This document shows positions 53,715 to 62,215 of a stretch of 64,000 nt of DNA, one piece after another (the stretch's first letter is position 1; each line of letters opens with the position of its first letter). The position numbers were made by a program, and so were the translations under genes. Source of the stretch: Paenibacillus sp. SYP-B4298 (GTDB taxonomy: Bacteria; Bacillota; Bacilli; Paenibacillales; Paenibacillaceae); the NCBI RefSeq assembly GCF_027627475.1, contig NZ_CP115484.1, positions 5,092,501-5,156,500 on the forward strand, read 5' to 3'. The notes beneath the pieces were generated by a model. That model saw nothing but the letters and a program-made list of their open reading frames with translations. It made no database searches and was not told the origin of the DNA.

Positions 53715-56700
53715 ATGATGTCCAAGAGCAAGCCCTACATCGTTATGCTTATTGTGCTGGCGATCACGATCGTGCCGCTCGTGCCGATTGCCATCCTCGC
53801 TCAGCGCGTCGCGCCATCCTCCGAGCATATGCTGATGGTTACTGCACAAGAGAACCTGCGCGCCTATGAGGGCGATCTGACGATCGACCAACTGGCGTCG
53901 GCGCCGTGGCGCAGTGCCGCAGAGATGATGGAGCCCTACACAGGACGCAAGGTGAGCGGCTACTTCTGGTATGCGTTCGACCTTCCCGATAATCAATGGC
54001 GTGACCCGACCCTATTTGTGCAAGGTCTGCTGCATTATGAAGTGTATCTGGATGGCGATCTGCTGTTGGAGCGAAACATGAAGCAGCCCTACGAGCGCCA
54101 TATCGTGCCTCACACTAATCTCGGGCGCGCCCCGCTCCCGCTGGAGATGTCAGAGCGTACCTTGTATATCCGCGTGTATAAGGACGACGAATATGCCCAT
54201 GCGGGCTGGGTGTACATCCGCAGCTTCGGCGAGCAGTTTGCCGCCTTGCTTGGGAATTACACCTATCTCCTGGTATTGGGCTTCATTACGGCGTTGATCG
54301 GCATCGGGGCACTCGTCTTTTTCTTCTCGCGCCGGGAGCGCAGCTACCTGTATTTTGCCCTGTTCGCCATCTATATCTCGTCGCTTTGCGTGGGACGGGC
54401 CTATCCATTCCTGCAATTATTTACGGATACGTACCTTTATGTTTATTATGTCAATGCGCTGGTGCCGCTCGGTGTCATGTGCTTCCTGCTGTTCTACGAG
54501 TCCATATTCGGCCCTGGCCGCTGGAAGGTCATCCGACGGATGTGGCAGGCCATGCCTCTGGTGTTCGTCGCCTTCATACTGGCTGCACGTTACTATCCGC
54601 CGATCTATCCGTCGATCCATATGATGTTCAATGCGCTCATGCTGCCGATCATCGGAATTGTGCTCGCGCACTCCATCGTTCATTACCGACGGCAGGGAAC
54701 GCCCGAGTCGCTCTGGTACTTGGCAGGCTTCTCGATGCTAGGCCCGGTGCTCGCTGTCTATTGCCTCTCCGCGGCAGGCATATGGTGGCTATGGCTGGAT
54801 CAGCTTATCTTCGGTCAGAGTCGGTTCATGCATGCCTTCTTCGTGCTAATCTTCTGTATGTGGATGGTGCTGCGTGAACGGGTGAGGAGAGTCTATGCCC
54901 AGGTCGAGGAGCATGCTGCCGAGCTGGAGCGCAAAAGTCTCCGTCTGACCGAGCTGGATCGACTGAAGGATGATTTTCTGGCCAACACCTCCCATGAGCT
55001 GCGCACACCGCTCAATGGCATTATCGGCATCGCCGATACGCTGGCACGCGGCGCAGCCGGGCCCGTCAACGAGCAGATCGCCGGTCAACTACAGATGATC
55101 GCGGTCAGCGGCAAGCGCCTGGCGCACATGGTCAATGATATACTCGATATCTCCAAAATGAAGCACGGCGACCTGCGGCTTGTCCGCGAGCCGCTGCCGC
55201 TGGCCCCTCTGGCCGCTGTCGTCGCGGCGATCGTGGCTCCGCTCGCCAGTGAGAAGGGACTGCGCATCATCGTCGACATCCCGGATGGCATCCCGCTGGC
55301 CGACGCCGATGAGAATCGTGTCCAGCAGGTGCTCTTCAACCTGGTCGGCAATGCAATCAAATATACCGATGCCGGCGACATTCGCATCACTGCGGAGGCG
55401 GCTGGGATGATGCTGCGCGTGTCGGTCGCCGATACCGGCGTCGGCATTGCCCCTCAGGAGCTGTACCGCCTGTTCGAGCCGTTCGAGCAGGGCGAGGACA
55501 GCCTGCACGGTGCAGGGCTCGGCCTGCCGATCGCGCGCAAGCTGATCGAGCTGCATGGCGGCACATTGAGCTGCGTATCCGAGCCGGGGATCGGCAGCGT
55601 CTTCACGTTCACGCTGCCGATCGCAGCAGGCGCCCGCGAGGATAAGGGTACAGGCGCCGAAGCAGGAATCGGCACGGATGCGATCCTATCTGCCATAGAG
55701 ACGGACTACGCGCCGGAGAGCATCACTGGAGCCAATCCCCTGGTTGCCGATCCGGGATGGATGGAAACATCAGCCGCTCCCGCCATATTCAATGACGCGG
55801 CGGAGACCGAAGGTGCTGATGCGAACCTGGCATGGGCGCCAACATCGCTGCCATCGCCACATAAGGGTTCGCCGCATGCATCAGCTCCGTCGCTGTCAGG
55901 GAGCGAGTTGATAGGAAGCGTCGTACTGATCGTTGACGATGATTCGATTAACCGTCAGGTATTGACCAATCTGCTGTCCCTGCACGGGATGCGAGGCGTT
56001 CCGGCTGGCGATGGGCAGGAGGCACTGTCATGGATCGCCGCTCATGGCAAGCCTGATCTGGTCATCGCTGACGTGATGATGCCGATCATGAACGGCTATG
56101 AGCTATGCCGGCGGCTGCGCATGGCTCATGCTCCTGCTGCCCTGCCGATCCTGCTGCTGACAGCCAAGAGCACTCCTGCCGACATCTCCGCTGGCTTCGC
56201 TGCTGGAGCGAACGATTATTTAACCAAGCCGGTCGTGTTCGAGGATATGCTCGCCCGGATGCGCGTGCATCTGCAGTTGTCGCGTCTGACCAGCTCGCTG
56301 GAACGACTCGTTCAAGAGCGGACAGCAGAGCTGGAGCAGACGAACCGCGACCTGATCGCTTCGATGCATGAGACGGCTCAGGCGCTCGCGGAGGTAGCGG
56401 TGCTGGAGGAGCGCAATCTGATCGCGCATGACATGCATGATCAGGTAGGCCATACGTTGACCGCCGCTATGATTCAGATTGAAGCTTCCAAGCTGCTGCT
56501 GGAGAGCGACCCTGATCGCGCGATCCGCAAGATGGATGCCGCCCATGATTCGGTACGCGAGGGGCTCGATCAGGTACGCCGCACGGTACGGATGTTGAAG
56601 ACAGTTGAGGAGCAAGAGGCGCTCCTCCCTGCAATGCACAGACTCATCCGCCAGACGGAGGAGCAGACTGGGGTGACTGTCGATTATATGATTGCGCCGC

Positions 56701-57005
56701 TGCCTGTGCTCGATGAGGCACTCAGCGCCACATTGTACCGTGCGCTGCAGGAAGGATTGACGAACGGCATCCGCCATGGCGGATGTGCGAGGTTCTCCTT
56801 TCAACTGAGCCTGGATACTCCATACCTCCACTTCCGTCTGGCGAACGACGGGCAGAGCTACGCAGACGGCCCGCTGGGCTTCGGCCTGACTGCGATGAAG
56901 GAGCGGGCAGAGAAGCTTGGCGGCACCTTCGCAATCGGAGCGAACGGTGAGCGTGGCTGCTTGATAGCCATAGATATTCCGCTATCAGGAGCCGAGCTGG
57001 GCTGA
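53715..57005 (+). CDS. Hybrid sensor kinase: 7TMR-DISM - HisKA - REC - HisKA_3
   Basis: About 1096 residues. N-terminal helix, extracytoplasmic jelly-roll-like sensor (~30-180), about seven membrane helices (~185-395), then HisKA with phospho-His427 in NTSHELRTPLNG and HATPase_c (NLVGNAIKYTD, GAGLGLPIARKL). A low-complexity linker (~640-735) leads to a receiver domain with Asp786 in VIADVMMPIMNG, a coiled coil, then a second kinase core of NarX type with His908 in AHDMHDQVGH and C-terminal ATPase (LTNGIRHGG, GFGLTAMKERA). The start is uncertain among ATGs at 53703, 53715 and 53718 (weak GGAG). The terminal module fits the NarL regulator encoded upstream. Confidence 0.88.
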   Translation: MMSKSKPYIVMLIVLAITIVPLVPIAILAQRVAPSSEHMLMVTAQENLRAYEGDLTIDQLASAPWRSAAEMMEPYTGRKVSGYFWYAFDLPDNQWRDPTLFVQGLLHYEVYLDGDLLLERNMKQPYERHIVPHTNLGRAPLPLEMSERTLYIRVYKDDEYAHAGWVYIRSFGEQFAALLGNYTYLLVLGFITALIGIGALVFFFSRRERSYLYFALFAIYISSLCVGRAYPFLQLFTDTYLYVYYVNALVPLGVMCFLLFYESIFGPGRWKVIRRMWQAMPLVFVAFILAARYYPPIYPSIHMMFNALMLPIIGIVLAHSIVHYRRQGTPESLWYLAGFSMLGPVLAVYCLSAAGIWWLWLDQLIFGQSRFMHAFFVLIFCMWMVLRERVRRVYAQVEEHAAELERKSLRLTELDRLKDDFLANTSHELRTPLNGIIGIADTLARGAAGPVNEQIAGQLQMIAVSGKRLAHMVNDILDISKMKHGDLRLVREPLPLAPLAAVVAAIVAPLASEKGLRIIVDIPDGIPLADADENRVQQVLFNLVGNAIKYTDAGDIRITAEAAGMMLRVSVADTGVGIAPQELYRLFEPFEQGEDSLHGAGLGLPIARKLIELHGGTLSCVSEPGIGSVFTFTLPIAAGAREDKGTGAEAGIGTDAILSAIETDYAPESITGANPLVADPGWMETSAAPAIFNDAAETEGADANLAWAPTSLPSPHKGSPHASAPSLSGSELIGSVVLIVDDDSINRQVLTNLLSLHGMRGVPAGDGQEALSWIAAHGKPDLVIADVMMPIMNGYELCRRLRMAHAPAALPILLLTAKSTPADISAGFAAGANDYLTKPVVFEDMLARMRVHLQLSRLTSSLERLVQERTAELEQTNRDLIASMHETAQALAEVAVLEERNLIAHDMHDQVGHTLTAAMIQIEASKLLLESDPDRAIRKMDAAHDSVREGLDQVRRTVRMLKTVEEQEALLPAMHRLIRQTEEQTGVTVDYMIAPLPVLDEALSATLYRALQEGLTNGIRHGGCARFSFQLSLDTPYLHFRLANDGQSYADGPLGFGLTAMKERAEKLGGTFAIGANGERGCLIAIDIPLSGAELG

Positions 57006-57056
57006 TGGCTCGCCACTTTGCCTTGCTCGACATGGTCTCTAAGCCTGCCGCGACGG

Positions 57057-57248
57057 CTAGGCCCGGTTCCTTATCGCATCCTGGTAAGCGGCAATTTTAT
57101 GTTCCAGCATCTTATCTGCAGCTTGCAGCGTCTCAAGCTGTCTCGTAATGGAGCGTCGATGCTCCTCCAGCAGCGTTAACCTCTCCTCGGCAGTATACTC
57201 CCCTTGGGCGACCAATGAAGCATACTGCTTTATTTTTTCTATCGGCAT
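57057..57248 (-). pseudogene. MerR-family regulator, 5'-truncated
   Basis: Encodes only the C-terminal effector/dimerisation part of a MerR protein: MPIEKIKQYASLVAQGEYTA, then ERLTLLEEHRRSITRQL and a coiled coil with KIAAYQDAI. The ~70-residue winged-helix DNA-binding part is missing and no ribosome site precedes what remains. The open frame continues into unrelated residues across a junction at about 57249-57262. Confidence 0.75.
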
Positions 57249-57262
57249 CTGTGTTTCCTTCG

Positions 57263-57850
57263 GTGGACTTGTCGATTCCGGCGAATGTACGCGAGTGGTA
57301 TGAGAGTCTGCGACCTTATTCAATCGAGACATGGATTAACAATGCCGGGTTTGGAAATTTCGCTGCGGTAGGGGAGCAACATCTGCCCAAGATCGAGGCT
57401 ATGCTCCAACTGAATATTCAGGCGCTCACCGTGCTGTCCACTCTGTATGTGCGGGATTATGCGCAGACCGAAGGAACTCAGATCATCAATGTTTCTTCAG
57501 GGGGCGGATACACCATCGTGGCGGATGCGGTCACCTACTGTGCGAGCAAGTTCTATGTCAGTGCTTTTACAGAAGGGCTCGCGCAAGAGCTGAAGGAGAA
57601 GGGGGCTGCCATGCAGGCTAAGGTGTTGGCCCCCGCTGCTACGGAGACGGAATTCGCCAAGCACTCGTTGAATATGGACGAGTTCAAGTATGAAGGCACG
57701 GTGCCCAAGTATCACACCGCGAAGGAAATGGCATCATTCCTGTTAGAGCTGTATGACAGCAATAAGGTAGTCGGACTTGTGGATGGGGTGACGTATGAAT
57801 TTCAATTGCGTGACCCGCTCTACCCTTATGTGGTGAGAAATAGAAAATGA
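57263..57850 (+). pseudogene. Short-chain dehydrogenase (SDR), 5'-truncated
   Basis: Retains the SDR sequence from VDLSIPANVREWYESLRPYS onwards, with INNAGFG, the catalytic Ser in NVSSGGG, YCASK (Tyr-x-x-x-Lys) and a normal C-terminus. It lacks the N-terminal TGxxxGIG cofactor strand, roughly 55-60 residues. No ribosome site at its 5' limit. Head-to-head with the truncated MerR gene; a single deletion explains both. Confidence 0.78.
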
Positions 57851-57964
57851 TGCTGAGGAGGAGCATGATTTAGCGAGATGGCTAGCTATGTGTGAGCGAA
57901 CGGAGCACGGTTATCCAGGGGTTCCATGGTTATGCGAAACTTTGGGGCTGTCTCTTCATGAGAT

Positions 57965-57988
57965 GAGGACGCCTCGGAAGGCGTCCTC
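57965..57988. terminator. Perfect 10-bp hairpin between convergent genes
   Basis: GAGGACGCCT and AGGCGTCCTC around a CGGA tetraloop, between the SDR fragment and the AraC gene. No T-run on either strand. Confidence 0.45.
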
Positions 57989-57996
57989 ACTTGGTA

Positions 57997-58878
57997 TTAA
58001 GCCTTTCTTCTAACCGGAATCCATACTTCGCAAACATATTCCGACTGTTCCTCATTCGTCCAATAATATTTCTCTATGCACGGGCCCTCCACTTGCTCCA
58101 GACTTGACGACGGGAACCATTCCGAATAGATGCGATGCCAGACGTTGCGGATTTCCAATCCCATCTCCACTCCATCTGGAATGGTCTCGCGGCTATCGAA
58201 TACGGCATAGCTCTGCTCCTGGACATGGAGGATCGTCAATCCCTCAGGGGCAATCGTCCCCTCAGGCAGTTCGGTTCCCATAAGATAGCGTCTGGTACCA
58301 TCCTCATTAAAGTCAAAATGGTAGCCATACAGCAGTGCGCCCGTCTGTCTGCCTGCTGTCTGGTTAATGTGGTCGTGCGTCCCGCTCTTCCAGATCTCCT
58401 CCACGAAGGCCGGAATCTCCGTGAACGGGTCTTGGCGAATGATAACGTCCCTGCCGATAACGGTTACTGCTTGTTCCTGTACGATGCGATAGTTCAACTC
58501 GGTATCCCCTTTAATCTGAATTCGAAAGGAGAGGCGTGGGAAGGCTTTAAGCTTAGCATTCGTTTTTCTCGCTGCAAGCGGCGTGACCCCATGCATCCGC
58601 TGAAATGCCTTGGCGAACCCCTCCGGACTCTCGTATCCGTACTTTAGCGCAATATCGATGATCTTGTGATCTGTTCCGACCAACTCTTCCGCTGCAAGTG
58701 TAAGCCTCCGATTGCGCACATATTCCGATACAGTAAAGCCCGTCAATGCATGGAACATCCGCTGAAAATGATACTTCGATGTCATCGCTGCCTGTGCAAT
58801 CTCATCGATCTCCATCGCCGTGAGCAGATGCTCCTCCACATAATGAATCGCCTGCTGCAATAATCGGAGCGACTCCAT
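57997..58878 (-). CDS. AraC-family regulator with GyrI-like effector domain (copy 1)
   Basis: 293 residues. N-terminal tandem AraC helix-turn-helix (AIHYVEEHLLTAMEIDEIAQ, SKYHFQRMFHALTGFTVSEY, DIALKYGYESPEGFAKAF), then a GyrI-like small-molecule-binding domain from ~110 (QAVTVIGRDVIIR to EVWIPVRRKA). Same class as Rob/BltR-type multidrug sensors, though no efflux gene is adjacent. Start at 58878 set by AAAGGAGAGGAG. Paralogous to the gene at 61232-62128. Confidence 0.88.
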   Translation of the reverse strand: MESLRLLQQAIHYVEEHLLTAMEIDEIAQAAMTSKYHFQRMFHALTGFTVSEYVRNRRLTLAAEELVGTDHKIIDIALKYGYESPEGFAKAFQRMHGVTPLAARKTNAKLKAFPRLSFRIQIKGDTELNYRIVQEQAVTVIGRDVIIRQDPFTEIPAFVEEIWKSGTHDHINQTAGRQTGALLYGYHFDFNEDGTRRYLMGTELPEGTIAPEGLTILHVQEQSYAVFDSRETIPDGVEMGLEIRNVWHRIYSEWFPSSSLEQVEGPCIEKYYWTNEEQSEYVCEVWIPVRRKA

Positions 58879-59008
58879 AATAGATCTCCTCTCCTTTCTA
58901 CGTTCAGTATATAAGGCTGACACAGCCGCTTCCTGTCCGAAAATGCTCTCAGTTGTCTATCCCATTATTAGGGACTAACCATATGAATTCAACTCTAGTC
59001 TATTCTAG

Positions 59009-59167
59009 GTCGTGTCTGAAAACCCGTTCAAGGGCATCTCTCCCCGCCTTTTCGCCCCATGCTGCGTTGCTTTTTCTTGACGTACCCCCGGTACGCCTGC
59101 GAAAATGCGCCTTGCCTGGAACGAAAATTCGGCCAGATCTGTTCCGTTCAGAGTTTTCAGACACGCC
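59009..59167. mobile_element. MITE (159 bp) with CTAG target duplication
   Basis: Terminal inverted repeats GTCGTGTCTGAAAAC (59009-59023) and GTTTTCAGACACGCC (59153-59167), 14 of 15 matching. CTAG flanks both sides (59005-59008 and 59168-59171). No coding capacity. The ends and 4-bp CTAG duplication resemble IS5-related elements, so a parent transposase elsewhere in the genome is expected. Confidence 0.8.
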
Positions 59168-59223
59168 CTAGAGTAATCGCTATATCAATAAACACAAATA
59201 AACATTAATATTCCATTTTAGCA

Positions 59224-59251
59224 TTTACAATACATATTGGAAGATTATAGA
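59224..59251 (+). promoter_or_regulatory. Promoter of the C39-like peptidase gene
   Basis: TTTACA (59224-59229), 16-bp spacer, TATAGA (59246-59251), about 35 bp before the start codon and just after the MITE. Confidence 0.45.
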
Positions 59252-59285
59252 ATGATTGTAACTCTACTGAAAGGTGGCATAATAT

Positions 59286-60656
59286 ATGAAGCTAGTCAGG
59301 AAGATGCTCTTGAGCAGCATCGCAGTGCTTGTCGCTTTGCCTCTGCTATACGTTGGACCACAGGACATCACCGCCGCTGCGACGCCAACAGTGAAGGAGA
59401 TTAGCGTGGCTCTGCCGCTGCGCGAAGGCAAGTTAATGGAGGAAGACCGAATTCGTCAGCTCGCTAACGTACATATCGATCATTATTTGGCACAGGACAT
59501 GCAGACTCATGGCATGCAGCTTCGCACGGCCGACACTTTCCTGGACGTGTATGATGTGAGCGGCAATCTGTTCGCCTATCTTGTTCCTCTATTGGATGGA
59601 GCCGTCGAGGTGGGATATATTACGATTGGCGCTCTGGAGGACGGCTATGACGCCTATGATATTTTCATCGGCGACGGCGTCGTTGATCAGCTCCGGGCAC
59701 AGTTGAAGGAGAAGAGCCAGGGTGCAGAGGCTCAGCTCGTATTGATCCCCCCTATGCAATACCTCATCAAGTCTCTTGCTGCAGGCTCCGAGACCTTTAC
59801 ATCGGTTACCTTGGATGAGAATCGACCGCCAGAGGATGTGACGGATCGAGTCCAGGACAATCGCGCGGAGATTAATCATCTCTACTCCCTGATCCGCAGC
59901 GAGGAGAATCGCCTGCACATAGAGCAAAATTCGGCAATGAACGCTGCGGGGAGCTTCACGGGAGAGAGAGCTTCCGTAGAAGCTTCAGCGGTAGTGATGG
60001 CTGCCGTGACGAAGGAGGATTATGCCCTCTCTACCGAACGCAATTTCGACAATTTCGTGCCCGTGGAGTATACAACAGGCCGCTACAGCTACGGCGGCAA
60101 TCAGATGTGGTGGCCGGACGGCGGGCAGAAGGAGAATCGGGGCTGTGGTCCTGTAGCCGCGGCGAATATTACGGCCTATCTGGCGAAGGTTACGAACCCG
60201 AGCAAATATGGAAAGCTGTACACGAAATCGATTACGAACTATACAGACTTCCTTGGACATATGGATACGATGTATAGTTATATTAGTCCGGGGCCATTCG
60301 GAGAGACGTCGGTATCCTCCTTCTCCTCTGCTGTGGAGAAATATGCCAAGGATAAGAATGTGACGTTGAATCGGGTGACGAGCAATGCTTCCTTCACATT
60401 GGATAACACTGCTGCTTATGTAAAAGCTGGCTTGGCGCTCAACTCACCAGTAGCCACGCTCAATCTGTCCAAGTTCTCCAACTACCAATATGAATGGCAT
60501 TGGATGACGATTACCAAATATTATCGCGACACGAACGACAATCGCTGGATCGCTGTCTCCACCTGGGGACAACGGCGCAGTATCAATTATCGCACTCATT
60601 TTAACGCTATCGACTCGTTCTTCTCGCTGGGGGGAGGGTTCATGTATTTTAAATAG
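59286..60656 (+). CDS. Secreted C39-like cysteine peptidase
   Basis: 456 residues. Signal peptide (KMLLSSIAVLVALPLLYVG), an N-terminal propeptide-like domain (~30-250), then a papain-like C39-type domain with Cys287 in NRGCGPVAAANITAYLA and His405 in YEWHWMTITKYYRD; the Asn/Asp partner is probably in DNRWIAVSTWG. AAAGGTGG lies 8 bp before the ATG. C39-like secreted peptidases in Paenibacillus are not tied to bacteriocin export, and no ABC exporter or leader peptide is nearby. Probably co-transcribed with the following lipoprotein. Confidence 0.82.
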   Translation: MKLVRKMLLSSIAVLVALPLLYVGPQDITAAATPTVKEISVALPLREGKLMEEDRIRQLANVHIDHYLAQDMQTHGMQLRTADTFLDVYDVSGNLFAYLVPLLDGAVEVGYITIGALEDGYDAYDIFIGDGVVDQLRAQLKEKSQGAEAQLVLIPPMQYLIKSLAAGSETFTSVTLDENRPPEDVTDRVQDNRAEINHLYSLIRSEENRLHIEQNSAMNAAGSFTGERASVEASAVVMAAVTKEDYALSTERNFDNFVPVEYTTGRYSYGGNQMWWPDGGQKENRGCGPVAAANITAYLAKVTNPSKYGKLYTKSITNYTDFLGHMDTMYSYISPGPFGETSVSSFSSAVEKYAKDKNVTLNRVTSNASFTLDNTAAYVKAGLALNSPVATLNLSKFSNYQYEWHWMTITKYYRDTNDNRWIAVSTWGQRRSINYRTHFNAIDSFFSLGGGFMYFK

Positions 60657-60684
60657 TAGAATCAGCGCAAGAAATATCCGATGG

Positions 60685-61125
60685 GTGACGCTGCTTGCTG
60701 GATGTGTAATTCTGGGGGGCTGCATGTCGCATACAAAGCTGAGCAGTCCTTCATTGGCTACATTCCAGGCAGAGATCAAGGAGGCTGTGCCGGAGATCGC
60801 CTCCTTGCAGACTGTTGCGCAGCCGACTCGTGTTCTATTCCGATACGGATTCCGGGCGGAGCCAGATAAGAGCATCCGCCTGGACATCGTGCAGCGGACG
60901 GATCGCTATATGGACACCGAGGCCTTTCAATCGGAGGTGTTGGCCTCCTATTACAAGTCCTATAGCAAGGAGGAGCACATTCCGCCTGATATTGCACTTC
61001 CGATGGATACCGACCTTGACGGTGAGGCAGACTTTGAATATTTCGCCGCGCTAAACGAAGACGGGGATTGGGTGTGGTGGTACAGTGATTACAAGAACAA
61101 GCCTGAGAGAGTGGAGCTTCCCTAA
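60685..61125 (+). CDS. Small lipoprotein downstream of the peptidase
   Basis: Exported lipoprotein of ~146 residues, lipobox ILGGC. The rest shows AEPDKSIRLDIVQRTDRYMD and a Ca-binding-like stretch MDTDLDGEADFEYF. The first standard start is GTG at 60685, but it leaves out the basic n-region. In frame upstream lies ILNSRISARNIRWV, beginning at an ATT (60646) placed 7 bp after GGGGAGGG and overlapping the peptidase stop. Translation from there would give a normal lipoprotein signal. Function unknown; possibly a partner or inhibitor of the peptidase, by position only. Confidence 0.7.
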   Translation: MTLLAGCVILGGCMSHTKLSSPSLATFQAEIKEAVPEIASLQTVAQPTRVLFRYGFRAEPDKSIRLDIVQRTDRYMDTEAFQSEVLASYYKSYSKEEHIPPDIALPMDTDLDGEADFEYFAALNEDGDWVWWYSDYKNKPERVELP

Positions 61126-61231
61126 GCGAGACGACGGATGCCCTTGACAGGCTGGGCTACTCCATCCACATGGAAGGGGATACGGGGGAAGTCCCTGCTC
61201 ATTCAGGACTCCCCGTTATTCCTGTGCCCCA

Positions 61232-62128
61232 TTATACTTTACGTACTGCGAACCACAGCTCGACGTAGTTAAGACCCTCTTTAGCGCCGTACATCTCGAA
61301 CTCTAGCCCATCTACCTGTTCATAGCCAGCCGTTGGGAGCCATTCCGTATAGAAGCGTTTGTACAGGGTCTCGATCGTCTCACCGAACCGATCCCAAGGA
61401 TGCGGCTCTGAGGGGAAAATGACCCACGTATGTGCGGGAATCGTAACTGTAGTGTATCCTTCGGTGGTGCTGGCGTTCTCCTTGAAGGCGCAGAGCATAT
61501 ACGGGAATGTGTCTGGTCCGGTATTTCGGTAGCTGCACAATGCATGCACGGAATGCAACTCTTGACTGACATACGGAGGCAAATTCCCCGCACACGCTTC
61601 GAGCCGCTTCACATCGCCGTTCGCTAAGCTTTGTTCCCATAGTTTGGCCGGCGTCTCTAGCCCTTTTCCTCCCCCGTCAACATGAAAGATACCCTCAATG
61701 CCGAACACTTCAAAGCTTCCCTTCGTTTCCAACCGATAGTTCATCGCCTCTGCTCCTTTGATCGTGATAAGGAAGGATAGACGGGGGTAGGCTTTGAGCT
61801 CCCTCCCTTCCCCACGAGCCATGGTCGGGGTGATGCCATGCAGTGCATAGAAAGCTCGCGCAAAGGAGACGGGCGATTCATAACCGTACTTTAGAGCGAC
61901 ATCGATCACCTTTGCCAAATTGTCGCCCTGCAATTCGAGCGCTGCAAGTGTCAGTCGTCTTCGCCGAATATACTCTGCCAGCGTCACATTCGTAATGAAT
62001 GAGAACATTCGTTGAAATTGGTAGGACGAGCAGCACGCCACACGAGCCGCCTCCTTCAATTCAATCTCCCCGCTCAGATTCGCCTCGATGTAATCCACTG
62101 CCCGATTCATCCGCTCTAGCCACTCCAT
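61232..62128 (-). CDS. AraC-family regulator with GyrI-like effector domain (copy 2)
   Basis: 298 residues, same architecture as the gene at 57997-58878: AraC helix-turn-helix pair (AVDYIEANLSGEIELKEAAR, SYQFQRMFSFITNVTLAEYI, DVALKYGYESPVSFARAF) and a GyrI-like C-terminal domain (KGSFEVFGIEGIF to YVELWFAVRKV). Start 62128 chosen for GAGGAGGG. Faces away from the SMP-30-like gene's promoter side; ligand unknown. Confidence 0.88.
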   Translation of the reverse strand: MEWLERMNRAVDYIEANLSGEIELKEAARVACCSSYQFQRMFSFITNVTLAEYIRRRRLTLAALELQGDNLAKVIDVALKYGYESPVSFARAFYALHGITPTMARGEGRELKAYPRLSFLITIKGAEAMNYRLETKGSFEVFGIEGIFHVDGGGKGLETPAKLWEQSLANGDVKRLEACAGNLPPYVSQELHSVHALCSYRNTGPDTFPYMLCAFKENASTTEGYTTVTIPAHTWVIFPSEPHPWDRFGETIETLYKRFYTEWLPTAGYEQVDGLEFEMYGAKEGLNYVELWFAVRKV

Positions 62129-62215
62129 CTCATTCCCTCCTCTCATATCCAAGTATAAATGAGGCGAAACATCGTATCGCAACGATTCGTGCCCGAATAA
62201 GTTGCTGCCCTCGAA

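Noticed and set aside
59286-60656. Bacteriocin-processing C39 peptidase/exporter
   Set aside because: The protein has a signal peptide and no ABC or membrane domains, and no double-glycine leader peptide gene was found nearby.
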